Below are positions 36,557-49,450 of a stretch of DNA of 64,000 nucleotides, in pieces. The translations under genes were made by a program, and so were the position numbers. This DNA comes from Quillaja saponaria (Eukaryota; Streptophyta; Magnoliopsida; Fabales; Quillajaceae). The stretch spans positions 5,642,001-5,706,000 of the forward strand of contig CM055612.1 of the NCBI GenBank assembly GCA_029379385.1, written 5' to 3'. Under the pieces are notes generated by a model that ran no database searches, had not been told where the DNA came from, and saw nothing but the letters and a program-made list of their open reading frames with translations. Positions within the stretch are counted from its first letter, which is position 1, and each line of letters opens with the position of its first letter.

Positions 36557-38472
36557 TGCAATGCACCATCATCACCATACTTATCAATTTTTGTGTTAGC
36601 TATCATAATTAACACAAATTAGAGTTACTTGAGTTTTTCTATTTTTATATTTTTCTACTTAATTATGTAAGATGTTTGAGATATGTTGTGATTTTTTGTT
36701 TGGTAAATAAATGTCATCTTCATGTAAGGGTTATTTAGCATTAGAACTATGAAACTCATTGATTGCAAAAGAAACCACCATATGAGAATACAATTATGCA
36801 ATCACCTTCTTATAATTCTTGTTCCAAGCAGCTATTAAATCAAGACTCAGAGCCCATAATTTGGCTTTAACGGAACAATATTATCCAGTTATTTTCCAAA
36901 ACCAAATTGGCAATTACCACTACTTAATTAATCATCATTTGAGGTGACAATTTTAATTGTATGATATTATTGGTATTAGTCAACTCATATTTTAATTTAT
37001 GAGGTAGAAAGCTCATAAGCAGTCTTTTTTCTTTAGAGTTTGAGAGAATAAAATCTTTAATGTAATGTCAAATCAACTTTAATGATATTCTAATCTATTA
37101 TTTTCAAGAATTAGAATTAAGAAGTTATAATCGAGAATCAAGAACAATATAAAAGAATCGTTTACATCAAAACAAAAAAAGTTTAGGGTCAATAATCAAA
37201 AGAATCACGTTTTTGAATTTGTTCTTAATCCTTAACCTATAACATTGCTTAACTTTTGTTTAAAAACTTCGAGATCATGAAGGAATATATGGGGTATTAA
37301 AAGAGAGGAGGAGAATGAGGAATGAAAAGCAAGAGAGGTTTATTATTTATTACAAGCGATGATTCCTTGAAATATTGAGTCTTAAAACATAAAACATTCT
37401 TTATTACATGTATATCTAACATTTATCATTAAAAAAATATAAATATAAATGGATCATATTTTTCATATTAGAACCATTTACATAATATTCTTAAGAGATT
37501 ACTGTAAACACAAATTTTTTATTTATATATTAGTTGGGGTTACAATATTGGTGAATATTTTTTGTACAGTAAAAGAATAATAAATTTTTCTCGTTAGCTT
37601 CTTAAATTTGTTGTCTTAAAAGAAGCTGGGTGTGTCATGCGACATAATTTGATTAGTCAAGATAATGATATTATGTACTTGAATAATTTAAATTTTAATA
37701 ATATCAATTTATATACGTGACAAGATTTTATTGGCCACGAAATAATAAATTACAGTAAAAGAATAATAAATTTTTCTTGTTAGCTTTTTAAATTTGTTGT
37801 CTTAAAACAAGCTGGGTGTGTCATGTGACATAATTTGATTGGTCAAGATAATAATATTATGTACTTGAATAATTTAAATTTTAATAACATCAATTTATAT
37901 ACGTGACAAGATTTTATTGGCCACGAAATAATAAATTACTTAATTTACTTTCAAATTTGTAATTTGTTTACACCATATTCATATATGGCACATTTTAATT
38001 AACTTCTAATGTCATATGTCACTTTGTAATTAAATTAAAATTTCACTCTCTTTTTTTGCAATTATTTCTAGTTCCACTCGTTATTTTATAGGTGAACGTC
38101 GCTTATGTTCACCTAAGACAAAAAAGGGAATTAATTTCACCTTTGTTGTGGAATTAGCCCTCCATATTCTTATCTAAAATTAGCCCATTCAACAATTAGT
38201 ATTTAATGAATATCATAAAAACACAATAAATAAATTTTCTTTTCTTTTTTTGATAAAATAGAGGGTAGGTAGCATCGTACTTTATGCGAAAGCATGGCCT
38301 TCTTAAAAAGCAGTATTCTTACTTGCCAAGTGGCAACAACCCAATGCGGTCCAATCATGTGAAACCATCAGTAGCTAGAAATAAGGGGTAAAACAGTAAG
38401 AACGCATTTATAACGAAGGATACAAATAGGACTATTTGGGGGTTGTGAGAATTAAGCAATCTAGTGAGTGTA
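36557..38472. other. Intergenic region between permease pseudogene and permease gene
   Basis: AT-rich sequence with a 186-bp tandem duplication (listed separately) and the permease promoter; a TATA-like TTTATAAC lies near 38406. No other gene was seen. Confidence 0.55.
37565..37936. repeat. Tandem duplication of a 186-bp unit
   Basis: Units 37565-37750 and 37751-37936 are nearly identical, differing at only a handful of positions by eye. Both start TACAGTAAAAGAATAATAAA and end TTGGCCACGAAATAATAAAT. They contain no gene. High identity implies a recent event. Confidence 0.93.
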
Positions 38473-41400
38473 ATGGATCGTCATTCTGGTTTCAGTCCTC
38501 CTCAGATTATTGGAAATGTTTCGGAGTTTGATGATGATGGAAAGCTCAAAAGAACTGGTATTCTCTCTCTCTCTCTTTCTCCCCCACAAATGTCATCCAT
38601 GCATTCAACTTTTTTATTTACTTATTTGTGTGTACATAGTTTTATAATCGAACAATTTTTCAATAATTACATACACTATTACACCAATTAAATTTGATAA
38701 TCAATTTATAAATCATGTCAATAGTCAATGAACATGTTAACAATCAACGTCATTTAACATGATTTTGTACCATTATATATCACACATTACTTTTCTTTTT
38801 GTGCTATTTTAAATTGTGTTATATTGGCAAAAAGTGAAATTAATTAAAGTTTGGCCAGGGATCTCGTCATTAATATATAATAAATATCAAAATTTGATCA
38901 TTTATTGAAGAAATTTTCTGTCTTGATATTTAGTTTTAGACCAGCTTTTGAGTTTGAGGCAAAATGCTTAATACTTTTTTTTTCTTTGGAAATCACAGTT
39001 TTTTTTTCCCTGCATAAACATAATAAAGAACGTGAAATTTTAAAGTTGCCAGTTTTAGGCAAAATGTTCTACTCAATCTTTAATTAAAATGGAGGTGATG
39101 TGAACTTGCCTCATTCTTTTATTGAGAACTTAATGGTCCCATAAATTCCAATGTCCACTAATTTGCAATAATTTTCTCTCTAATTATAATTTTGTAATAA
39201 ATTCTGCCATTGAAATATAAAAATTATAAAAACAATAAGTTATTATTTGCTTTGCATTAAAGTTGTTGTAAAAGGTGGGCTAAAATGCTTAAATTTTGGA
39301 TCACTTTTAAATACACCCATCAATATTTAAGGACGATGCATTAATCACACTCATTCAACTTTGAGTGATGCTCCTTGTTTTGGAATGATAGCTTTCTACA
39401 TAAACCTTCCCGTTTAGGACCACAAACATATAATTTTTAATTTTCTTTGCATACTCTACCATTTCCTTTGAGTTGGGTAGTAGTCTATTGGACATTTTTG
39501 TGTTTGTATTTCTTTGGTTTCTCTAAAGGTTGTAATTTCTTTTTTCTGGATTGATAAAAGTAAAACATAAAAATATTCACTTGAGAAATAAAATTTAGTT
39601 GGTACTATTCGGTAAATCAAATATTAATGATTGCATAAAACATTTTGATCAATTTTAGAAAAATCCTTTTTAAAAATATCCAAAGTTAAATGAATGTGAT
39701 CAATGCAATTAAAAATTAGAAAAGTTAAAAATAAGTCATTCTTTTCTTTTTATATTTCAAAAAAGTCTTACAATAAACTTATATTCCCAAGTCTTATAAT
39801 AAATTTACATTCTCAAGAACTCAACGTTTAAATTTTCTTTTCGAATAATTCAGTAATACAAAAAGAGCACTCACAAAGTCTTAATAGATAAAACGTGTTC
39901 AATCCCATGTGAAGTCTACTTTTGTTAATATATGTGAGTGCACAGAACAAAATTATACTGCAGGAATCAATTCCATTGTAAAATAGCATTAATAATGAAT
40001 TCAATGGCCTATACCTTACCTTGACATGCAGGAACAGTGTGGACTGCAACCGCACATATAATCACAGCAGTCATAGGGGCTGGTGTGCTGACTCTAGCAT
40101 GGGGCATAGCACAGTTGGGTTGGCTCATTGGCATCGCCACCGTTGTGATTTTTGCATGCATTACTCTTTACACATCAAATCTCCTTGCAGATTGTTATAG
40201 ATTTCCAGATTCAGTCACTGGCAAAAGAAATTACACTTACATGGAGGCTGTCAAAACCATTTTAGGTGGAAAAATGTATGTAATCTGTGGACTAGTCCAA
40301 CACAGTTGTCTTGCAGGGTTTGCGATTGGCTACACAATAACTACATCTACAAGCATGGTGTAAGTATTATCCACCACTTGCCAATACTGTCGGTAAACAG
40401 AATTATAACATATCTATAAAATCACTTGTTTAATTCAAACACGATTAAAAAATAACGATGTTTTAGGGCCATACGCAAAACCGATTGCTACCACAAAAAC
40501 AGAGGGGATGAAGGATCATGCATGTTTTCAAATAATCCATACATGATTGGGCTTGGGATTCTGGAAATCTTTTTGTCCCAAATCCCAAGCTTTCACAAGC
40601 TGTCATGGCTTTCAACTGTAGCGGCAATAACATCTTTTGGTTATTCATTCATTGGCATTGGACTTTCTCTCTCAACTATCATCAGAGGTCAATTCTTTCT
40701 CCTCTTTATCTAATTTCAATTTTTTTCTAAATTTGATTCTGTTTGTACACAAATGTTTGTGTTAGTAACATTTTACTGATAGCAATATAATAGTTTTGGA
40801 CAGGAAATGGACAGAAAACCTCTATAACTGGGGTTAGCGTAGGGCCAGATCTATCAGTTGCTGATAAAACATGGAATATGATGGTTGCATTAGGAAACAT
40901 AGCACTTGCTTCTACATTTGCTCAAATTTTATTTGACATCCAGGTAATGATCATATCCTGTGTTAACACTTATATGTTGCTTGGTGCACATGAGCTCTCA
41001 TACATTATTGAGCAATTTGTTTCGTGCACACGAATAAATTGCTGTTGCTATAAACATATTTGTTTTGACTGTGAATTTCTTATCAGGACACTTTAAGGTC
41101 ATCACCACCAGAAAACAAAGTGATGAAGAAGGCCAACACCATGGGAATCACAGTTATGACAATTCTCTTCCTCCTGTGTGGATGCTCTGGCTATGCTGCT
41201 TATGGAGACAAAACACCAGGCAACATCTTGACAAAGGGAGTTCGCGAGCCCTTTTGGTTGGTTGACTTGGGAAATCTTTTCATTGTGGTTCACCTTGTAG
41301 GAGCATATCAGGTTTATCTTAATTTCTTGATATACCTAATAATAGTTAGAAAGATAATAACAAAAATTATTCTTGTCTTAATATGTTAAACTTTTGGGTA

Positions 41401-41829
41401 AAATAGGTAATAATCCAACCATTTTATCTCGCGGTTGAAACGTGGGCTGGAATGAGATGGCTAGATTCAAAGTTTGTGACAAAAGAGCATCCAGTGAGGT
41501 TTGGTAAAATGAAATTCAGTGTCAATTTGTTTAGGCTAATATGGAGGACAATATTTGTTATCTTGGCAACTATTCTTGCAATGGCAATGCCTTTCTTCAA
41601 CTTGATGCTTGGACTTCTTGGAGCCATTGGGTTTTGGCCCTTAGTGGTTTATTTCCCATTGAAGATGTACATCACCCAGAATAAGATCAGAAAACTGACA
41701 ATGCCATGGTTCGGACTCCAAATGTTGAATTTGTCGTGCTTATCTGTTTCTTTGGCTGCAGCTGTTGCCTCCATTCATGGGTTTGGTAATGCTCTAGGAA
41801 AATACAAGCCCTTCATGTATAAGGAATGA
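38473..41829 (+). CDS. Amino acid permease (AAP family)
   Basis: This plasma-membrane H+/amino acid symporter of the AAAP superfamily has six exons: 38473-38557, 40032-40359, 40467-40687, 40804-40943, 41087-41311 and 41407-41829. All are GT-AG and in phase, giving 473 residues, the usual AAP length. Landmarks are the cytosolic start with DDDGKLKRTG, TM1 as TVWTATAHIITAVIGAGVL, LAWGIAQLGW, the long loop with CYHKNRG, LSQIPSFHKLSWLSTVAA, TFAQILFDIQDTLRS-PPENK, GYAAYGD, VVHLVGAYQV and the C-terminal GKYKPFMYKE. About ten to eleven membrane segments are visible. The first ATG giving the family N terminus was chosen; an upstream GTG frame is not credible. The subtype within AAP cannot be fixed. 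A damaged tandem duplicate lies just upstream. Intron 1 (1474 bp) is AT-rich with no gene seen. Confidence 0.96.
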
Positions 41830-43231
41830 TATAAGTCATGCACCATGATTCTCATCTCTTTGTATGTTTGTCCAATTTATGGTAGCTATAAATTGAGTTA
41901 ATCTATATAAAACTTTTATTACCAAGATCTAATGGCATCTCATGTGTACCTATACTATTATTATTATTTTAAGAACAACTGAAATTTTGACCTAAATTCT
42001 TATTTAATAATTTTTTACTTAATTTATTTTTAATGGGTAAGAAAAACTTAGTTGTCAGTTAATGTTTCAATTTGATTTATACAAAACAAAGTTGGGATGT
42101 TTTAAGTATGAATCCAAATAGAAGAATTTTTGTTATCCCGACTTATGGTCATGGAATTGCCTCATGTACATACTCATAGTTTATTTTTTAATTATTTTTT
42201 CAATGAATAGTATACACTCTTAATTATAAGATGATAGGACAATTGAGTTTTTCATGAGAAAAATATATAAAAGTAGTCAGTGGCCACTTAGTCCAACGAT
42301 TTGTTTGTTCTCTTTTATCAAGACGATCTAAGGCTTGATTCTCCCAAAAACTTATATGGAGATTTATTTCCATTATCACTCTTTGTGATTATAATTGAGT
42401 TTTATTTTAGTAAAGTAACTTAATAAATTGATTATATTCTATAAAAATTATTAGCAAGACACTGATTAATTCAGTCCGATAATAATTTGATGTCTTACGG
42501 GTCAATATATTATTCGATTATATTCCATAAAATTATTAAAACTGCTTCGATTAATTCAGTCTAATAATAATTTGACATTCTACAGGTCAATATGTACTCA
42601 AAATTAAATGAGCTAACAAATTGTAACAATTTACACATCCAAAGGTAAATCGACAGATAGTCTTACGATTTGAATCTAAAAATACAAAATTGTCTTAAAT
42701 GTGTAAACGTAAATTGTCTAGTGTTATAACGATTGATGGTCACATATGTTTAAGAGTAAAGGGGCTAAGTTTTTGGCTATCTATGTACGTTAATATAATT
42801 TTCAAAGGTAAATTGGCTAACACTTTGACTATTATAATTAGATTTTTTGGAGAAAAAAAAAATTCAAGCAAAAATAGCTAGTAATATAGCCATTCATGTC
42901 TAATATGTATTAAAAAAATAATTAAGCCTTATCTTAAAAAAAATATAATTCATATGCAACAATAGAATGATCCGATTATTCATTAAGAAGAATAAAACAA
43001 ATAATTTACTCAACGGTAAATTAAACTGATATTTTATTAACTTGAATTTATTTCAGAATGTGAGATGATTTGAAGTTCATTTATAGATAAACTTACTAAT
43101 ATAGTATTGTAGATAGACTAACCACCCTTACACTAACAAGTACAATTACCAAAAGGACCACATTTACAAAAAGATCTTTGTTTCCTAGGACAGATCATAT
43201 ACAAGTTTTGGCTATAATTTTTTGAGAGGGA
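41830..43231. other. Intergenic region downstream of the permease
   Basis: Contains the permease 3' flank, a diverged tandem duplication at 42425-42596, and otherwise unremarkable AT-rich sequence. Confidence 0.55.
42425..42596. repeat. Diverged tandem duplication, about 87-bp unit
   Basis: Two adjacent copies share the ordered blocks GATTATATTC, GATTAATTCAGTC, AATAATTTGA and GGTCAATAT. Confidence 0.7.
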
Positions 43232-43527
43232 TCATACACGATCAGCTGCCATCAATGCATTGGAGACTTCCTCCACTTTCTTCACAACCTGGAAATTTTG
43301 ATTTGCAATCACTGGGACTACTGCATTGCCCATCATTGGTGATTCTTGCTGATACATTTGAGCTTGCAAATTAATTAATAAACAAACTTAATTTTCATAA
43401 ACTTTATGATCAATATTAATATATACACATAAAGGTTGATAAATAGAAGACATGCAGAAAAAAAGAACTAACATGTTGCTATAACCAAAACCAAACCCAG
43501 TTTGAACCAAGTTTTCTCCATGTTCAT
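43232..43527 (-). CDS. Candidate small secreted protein, 61 residues, two exons
   Basis: Too short for routine gene calling. Exon 1 (43527-43473) encodes MNMEKTWFKLGLVLVIAT, which looks like a short signal peptide, and ends at a GT donor in phase 1. After a 110-bp intron with a TTTGCAAG acceptor, exon 2 (43362-43232) continues as SQMYQQESPMMGNAVVPVIA, then NQNFQVVKKVEEVSNALMAA and DRV stop. Phases match exactly and the intron is AT-rich while the exons are not, which supports a real gene. There are no cysteines or dibasic cleavage pairs apart from a KK in VVKKV. It might be a secreted peptide precursor or a small extracellular protein. I do not recognise the family. It lies between the permease and the HSL3-like receptor and is transcribed opposite to both. 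Confidence 0.5.
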
Positions 43528-44264
43528 TTCAGTGATCGGTAGAGTAACTAGAAAATTCAAATTTTTATGAATTTGGCTGCACTAAAATTCTCCTTCTAAA
43601 AGACATGTGTAATTTAGAAAGGTGGACATAAATGCATGCGGTTATAATTTTTATTTTTATTTTTGAATAATAACATTCATATGTGATCCAAATTTGTGTA
43701 TTAACCATATAACCAAGTTCTTTTTTCTTGGACTTCTTATCTATTAATTGAAATTTGTTGAAAACAATAATTTTCTTAGTACATATTTTTTTAGGAAATT
43801 CTTGTTATATGTTTATTTCCATTTTATAATGGAATATTAAAGTTTGTTTTAATTATAACTGATTTTCTTTTAGACAGAACTAGCATTTTGGTCATTGAAA
43901 TATATGGGTACTATATATTAATTTGGTCACTTAAATCATTGTTAACACCATGTTTTATATGGCATCAAGTTATCATCTATCTTTTCTTTTCGTTTATTAA
44001 TTTAATTATTAGTATATACAAATTATTAATTCTTAATAAAAAAAAGGCAAATCTAAAAAAATAAGTGGCATGAGTTTCATAAATTAAAATAAAAAATAAA
44101 AAAATCACTATCGTTGAGGGTACAATCAAAAGTTTAAAATTTCAATTACTAAGGGATATCATCCTTATCTTTCTGTGAATAAAATAACTGTGGGTTTTTA
44201 TTCCTTTTATGTTTGTTCGTGACTAAAATAATGGGTTTGGTATAATATGTGTTGAAACTTATTA

Positions 44265-44705
44265 TACTCAACTTAATTAAATCTTAAACTGAAATCAATT
44301 ATATAAATTTTTTTCTCCATTTGTATCGATTTGCGACAATATTTTAAGTAATCATTAGAGCAGCCATATTTTTCTCTATGACTGCTTCCATGTAAGTTTC
44401 GGTTTCTCTTTACCACATCTAATACCTGACACATATGCCAAGTCATCTTTCTTAACTATTATATCTATTGATCAACGTTGGATATGTCCGGTCATCTATC
44501 TCAATATTCTCATTTCGGCTACTTTCATCGTATGCGAGTGTTGTTTCTTAACTGCCTAACATTTGTTACTATACAACATAGTTGGTCTCACAGTCGTCCT
44601 GTAAAATTTTTATTTCAATCTATTCAAGATTTTAGGATCACATATAACTCTTGAAGTATTTCGTCATTTTACTCACTCTGCCTTAATCCTACAATTTACA
44701 TCATA
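44265..44705 (-). mobile_element. RTE-type LINE remnant, reverse transcriptase C-terminal region and 3' end
   Basis: This is the longest LINE remnant in the window (about 440 bp). It begins with a diverged CTCAACTTAATTAAATC terminus at the low coordinate. Its middle and far parts resemble, in reverse, the end of plant RTE pol, e.g. TAACTGCCTAACATTTG and TATACAACATAGTTGG followed by GTCGTCCTGTAAAATTT, which in the family encode the conserved lysine/tyrosine-rich end of the reverse transcriptase region. It is frameshifted and 5' truncated. Confidence 0.75.
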
Positions 44706-45602
44706 CTTAATTGCACCGTTTTTTTATAATCAAACAAATTATATGTTCATTGTATTTTGTTAGAATCTTTTTAAAAATTATAATTAGATTATTGTTCATT
44801 AAAATTCTGATTATAATCAGAAAAAATAAACAGGGATTTAATATATATATATACACTTACAATCAAGTTGGAAAATTAGGCTAAGTTAGGCCATAGATTA
44901 TAAGCTAAAGTTGGGGCTTAATCCTTGGGCGCTGTTTGCTTTGTATATAATCATTGTCATAACATTACTAATCGAAGGTTATGGGTTTGGTAAACGACAA
45001 CTGATAAGCCTCAATAATTTCCTATACAAAAAAGCCTATATCTAGTTGCTGACTTATGTAATTTTAATAGTACATATAAGCAGCAGGCGATGACCATAGG
45101 TTTTTGTTTCCATAATTCAAAAGCAAATGTCGTTTTCCTTCTAGAATTAATGATGTTTTTATATATCTATTATATACTAAAACAATTCAACTTACAACAC
45201 TAGTTTAGTTTGAAAGTTCCATGTACATTATATTTGCTGAAGACACCACTCTCACACTGATTAAACAAAGTGGGATTGTTAACCAAATAATCACTCAATT
45301 TACAAGTTTAAAATTTTAATTAAATGAACGTTAAAAATAAAATTAAGAAGAATTTTCAAACATAATTCTACTTCAAAGTAGGGATGATGATCCAATTATA
45401 ATTATATGCTACTCTTTTCTTTGTTCTTGATTAAAGTGGTAAATACTAGCTAGAAATAGAGGATATTAATTAAAACCTAGTAGTATAATGTTTGGTGAAG
45501 TGAAATGGAAAATATCTAAGGCTGCCTAGAACTAGGTCTAGAAGGTTACATGAAGCACGTGTATTATTGAAGTTTGATCAGTACTAAATCATTTTTTTTT
45601 AT

Positions 45603-45769
45603 TAATTTTTTTACGAATATTTTTGAACACTTGTTAAGTTGTATAAATAAAAAATATATAATATTAATTATGATTTCAATAATATTTAATATATAAATTT
45701 ATATTATAAAATAATTCTTATTATATTTTATTAATATTCTTAAACAACCGTACTGTATGTTAAAAAAAC
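45603..45769. mobile_element. Candidate MITE, copy B
   Basis: A copy of the element seen at 20601-20780 and 58914-59083. It has ACACTTGTTAAG at the left, a TATAAATAAAAAATA and ATTATGATTTCAATAATATT core, and CTTAAACAAC ... TTAAAAAAAC at the right. Ends are less well preserved than in copy A. Confidence 0.5.
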
Positions 45770-46202
45770 TCCATTCATATAGTCAAAATGGTAATGCATT
45801 CGCAACTTCCTAACTACTTGCCATTCGTCAATTGTCACCGCGATTCATGAATGGCTTGCAGGAAAAAAAAGTGACAGAGACTTGGAAGCCAAACTTTCAC
45901 TAAAGTAAGTTGGAGTGTGATTTCATGATTTGTTTAGTTTGTGTTAATAATTAATTATTAATTTGTCTTTTTTCATTGAATTAAGGCCCCATCTTCACCT
46001 AGATGGTAGAAGACTCACTTAAACTTTCGTGTTAGAACATAACTCTCATTTTTATTTTTATTTTGGTGGTTGAGCAATTGACTAAGTTCATGTCTTCCTC
46101 AATGTCTGATTTGTAATTAAGTGCAGTATCAGTGCCTATTCATATAAATTTAATTACATATATGATGTATCCAAAGTCCTTCTTAGTAATCTGCTCCCCC
46201 GT

Positions 46203-46211
46203 TATTTAAAA
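46203..46211 (+). promoter_or_regulatory. TATA-like box of the HSL3-like gene
   Basis: TATTTAAAA lies 83 bp upstream of the ATG, suitable spacing for a short leader. Confidence 0.45.
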
Positions 46212-46285
46212 TTTGGCCGTTGCTTTCTCCATCATTTCCCGGCAAAATTAAATCACAACCGGAATAAGGAACTGGATTATCTCAA

Positions 46286-49200
46286 ATGTCTAAATTACCC
46301 TCTTTCTTTGCGAAAATTCTATTCATTCTCTTTCTCTTCTTTGTCCTCACCATACCCTCCCGTGTAATTTCACAACCCGCAAACTCTGAACAAACCATCC
46401 TACTGAATGTTAAACTGCAATTGGGCAATCCACCGTTGATTCAATCCTGGAACTCATCATACCCACCGTGCGATTGGCCGGAGATCAAATGCACTGGTGG
46501 CTCTGTTACCGGAATCGACCTGCGAGACAAAAACATCACGGAGAAAATCCCGGCTACCATTTGTGAGCTCAAGAACTTGACCAAACTCGACGTCGCTTAC
46601 AATTCCATTCCCGGTAAGTTCCCAAGAATTCTATTCAACTGCTCGAATCTCCAAATTCTTGACCTTTCTCAGAACTATTTTGACGGTACGATTCCCGATG
46701 ATATCGACCGATTGCCAACTCTCCGTTACCTAGACCTAGGTGCCAATAGTTTCTACGGTGACATCCCGGCGGCGGTTGGGAAATTGACGGAATTGACCAC
46801 TTTGTACCTCCATCAGAATCTTTTCAATGGGACGTTTCCTAAGGAAATTGGGGACTTATCCAATCTTGAATTCTTGGGTTTGGCCTTCAATGGTTTTGTG
46901 GGCATGGCGATCCCACCGGAGTTTGGGAAGTTAAAGAAATTGAGATATATGTGGATAGCAGGGTCGAATTTAATGGGAGAAATCCCGGAGAGTTTATCCA
47001 ACCTTACGAGTTTTGAGTACTTGGATTTGTCAAAAAACAACTTGGTAGGTAAAATTCCTAGTAACTTGTTCATGTTAAGGAATTTAAGCTTTGTGCTTCT
47101 CTACAATAATGATTTGTCTAGTGAAATACCCAGTTCAGTCCAAGCCTTGAATTTGACCGAAATCGATCTTTCAATGAACAATCTGACTGGTACAATACCT
47201 GATGATTTCGGAAAGTTGATGAATTTGGAGGTGTTGCAACTTTTTTCGAATCAATTATCAGGTGAGATTCCCAAGAGTTTAGGCCTTATTCAAACTTTGA
47301 AGCAGTTTAAGGTTTTCACCAATAAGTTGAATGGAACTTTGCCACCGGAATTAGGCCTCCATTCAAAGCTTGAAGTGTTTGAAGTTTCAGAGAATCAATT
47401 AAGTGGTGAATTACCAGAATATTTATGCGCAGGTGGTGCCTTGCAAGGAGTCGTTGCATTTTCCAACAAGCTTGCGGGAGAGATGCCGAAATGGGTTGAA
47501 AATTGTACTACTCTCCGATCAGTTCAGCTTTACAATAACAATTTTTCGGGTCCAGTTCCTTCAGGTCTTTGGACTTCAAGGAACCTATCAAGCATAATGT
47601 TGAGTGGTAACTCATTTTCTGGTCTACTTCCAAATAAATTGGCTCGGAATTTGTCCAGAGTTGAAATCAGTGATAACAAATTTTCGGGTCGAATTCCTTC
47701 TGGGATTTCTTCCTCTCTGAATCTGGTTGTTTTCAAGGCAACAAACAATCTGCTCTCAGGTGAAATTCCTTCAGAACTGACCAATCTTTCCAATCTCAAT
47801 ACTCTGATGCTTGATGGTAATCAACTTTCAGGTCCACTTCCATCACAAATAGACTCCTGGAAATCTCTAACTTTTTTAACACTTTCAAGGAACAAACTTT
47901 CTGGGAAAATTCCAGTAGCTATGGTTTATCTACCTGACCTTGTTTATTTGGACTTATCAGACAATGAACTCTCAGGTGAAATTCCACCTCAACTTGGCCA
48001 TTTGAAGCTTACTTTTCTCAACTTGTCATCCAACAAGCTTTCCGGGAAAATCCCAGATGAGTTTGATAACCTTGCATATGAAAACAGTTTCTTGAACAAT
48101 TCTTATGTATGTGCTAATGATCCAATTCTCAACCTTCCAAGTTGCCACACAAAACTACCCCACCAGAAAAAATCGTCTTCCAAAAACCTTGCTCTGATTC
48201 TTATTCTCGTCACAACTGTTTTCATAGCTTCTGTTCTATTCACCCTCTATAAGGTTAGAAACTACATGAGAAAGCATAGTTTGGATAAACTTTCAACATG
48301 GAAGATTACCTCATTCCAGAGATTAGATTTTACAGAATTCAACGTTTTGTCTAACTTGACTGAGAATAACCTCATTGGAAAAGGGGGTTCAGGCGAAGTT
48401 TACAGGATTGCTTCTAGTCGTCCTGGTGAATTCATTGCAGTGAAAAGGATTTGGAACCGTGTGGAATTGGATCACAAGCTTGACAAACAATTTTTAGCTG
48501 AGGTACAAATTCTGGGCACAATTCGGCATTCCAACATAGTGAAGCTTTTGTGTTGCATTTCATGTGAAAATTCAAAGATTCTTGTCTATGAGTACATGGA
48601 AAATCAAAGCTTGGATAAATGGCTCTACAGAAAGAAGAGAAAATCAGTACCTGGGTTAGGCTCAGATAACAATCTTCTGGCCTTAAATTGGCCAATGAGA
48701 TTGAGAATTGCCATAGATACTGCACAAGGCCTATCTTACATGCACCATGAATGCTCTTTGCCAATCATTCATCAAGATGTCAAGTCTAGCAATATCTTGC
48801 TGGACTCTGAGTTCAGGGCAAAAATTGCAGATTTTGGGCTAGCCAAGATGTTAGCTAAGAAAGGAGAGCCACATAGTATGTCTGCTATTGCCGGCTCTTT
48901 CGGTTACATTGCACCAGGTAAATTGATGTTAAACAGGACAAAGTTTTCCTTAATTTTTGCAGAAATAGATTTCATAAACTGATTCTGTTTGATTTTCATT
49001 GCAGAATATGCCTATTCAACTAAGGTCAGTGAGAAAGTTGATGTGTACAGTTTTGGGGTCGTACTCCTAGAGCTTGTGACAGGAAGAGATCCCATTAGTG
49101 GAAACGAGCAGACAACCCTGGTAGATTGGGCAAGGAGATATTACAATGAAGGAAAGCCTATTGATGATGCAATTGATGAAGAAATCAAAGGACGTTACTT

Positions 49201-49450
49201 GGAAGAGATGACTAGTGTATTTAAACTAGGACTCATTTGTACAGGCACATTACCATCAACTAGGCCTTCCATGAAAGAGATCTTGCAGATACTTCGTCAG
49301 TGCTGTCTTCCAGAAGGTTCTGAAGGGAAGAAGATGGGAACTGAATTTGATGCTACTCCCCTTCTTAGCAATGTCACCTATCTTTCTAGTTACAAGCGCA
49401 GTCAGAAGGTTACACAAGAAATTGATGAAAGCTGCGTGTACAGCGTTTGA
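46286..49450 (+). CDS. HSL3/NUT-like LRR receptor kinase (LRR-XI) with HQD catalytic loop
   Basis: This plasma-membrane receptor kinase most closely resembles Arabidopsis At5g25930 (HSL3/NUT), receptor of the CTNIP/SCREW peptides. Exons 46286-48917 and 49005-49450 join at the APE motif (AP-EYAYSTKV) to give 1025 residues. A signal peptide (about 1-30) and the N-terminal cap with SYPPCDWPEIKC precede roughly 21 LRRs. A membrane helix NLALILILVTTVFIASVLF follows. The kinase domain shows GKGGSGEVYR, AVKRIW, the activation segment start DFGLAK (Asp849) and GSFGYIAPEYAY. The catalytic loop reads HQDVKSSN instead of HRDVKSSN: Arg830 is Gln (codon CAA at 48773-48775), so it is a non-RD kinase. All other catalytic residues are intact. 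An 87-bp intron separates the exons. Ligand specificity is inferred from family only. Confidence 0.95.

Larger units (their letters stand above)
43528..46202. other. Intergenic region with LINE and MITE remnants
   Basis: AT-rich sequence that includes the RTE-type LINE remnant at 44265-44705 and MITE copy B at 45603-45769, listed separately. The end contains the promoter of the HSL3-like gene. No gene was recognised. Confidence 0.6.
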
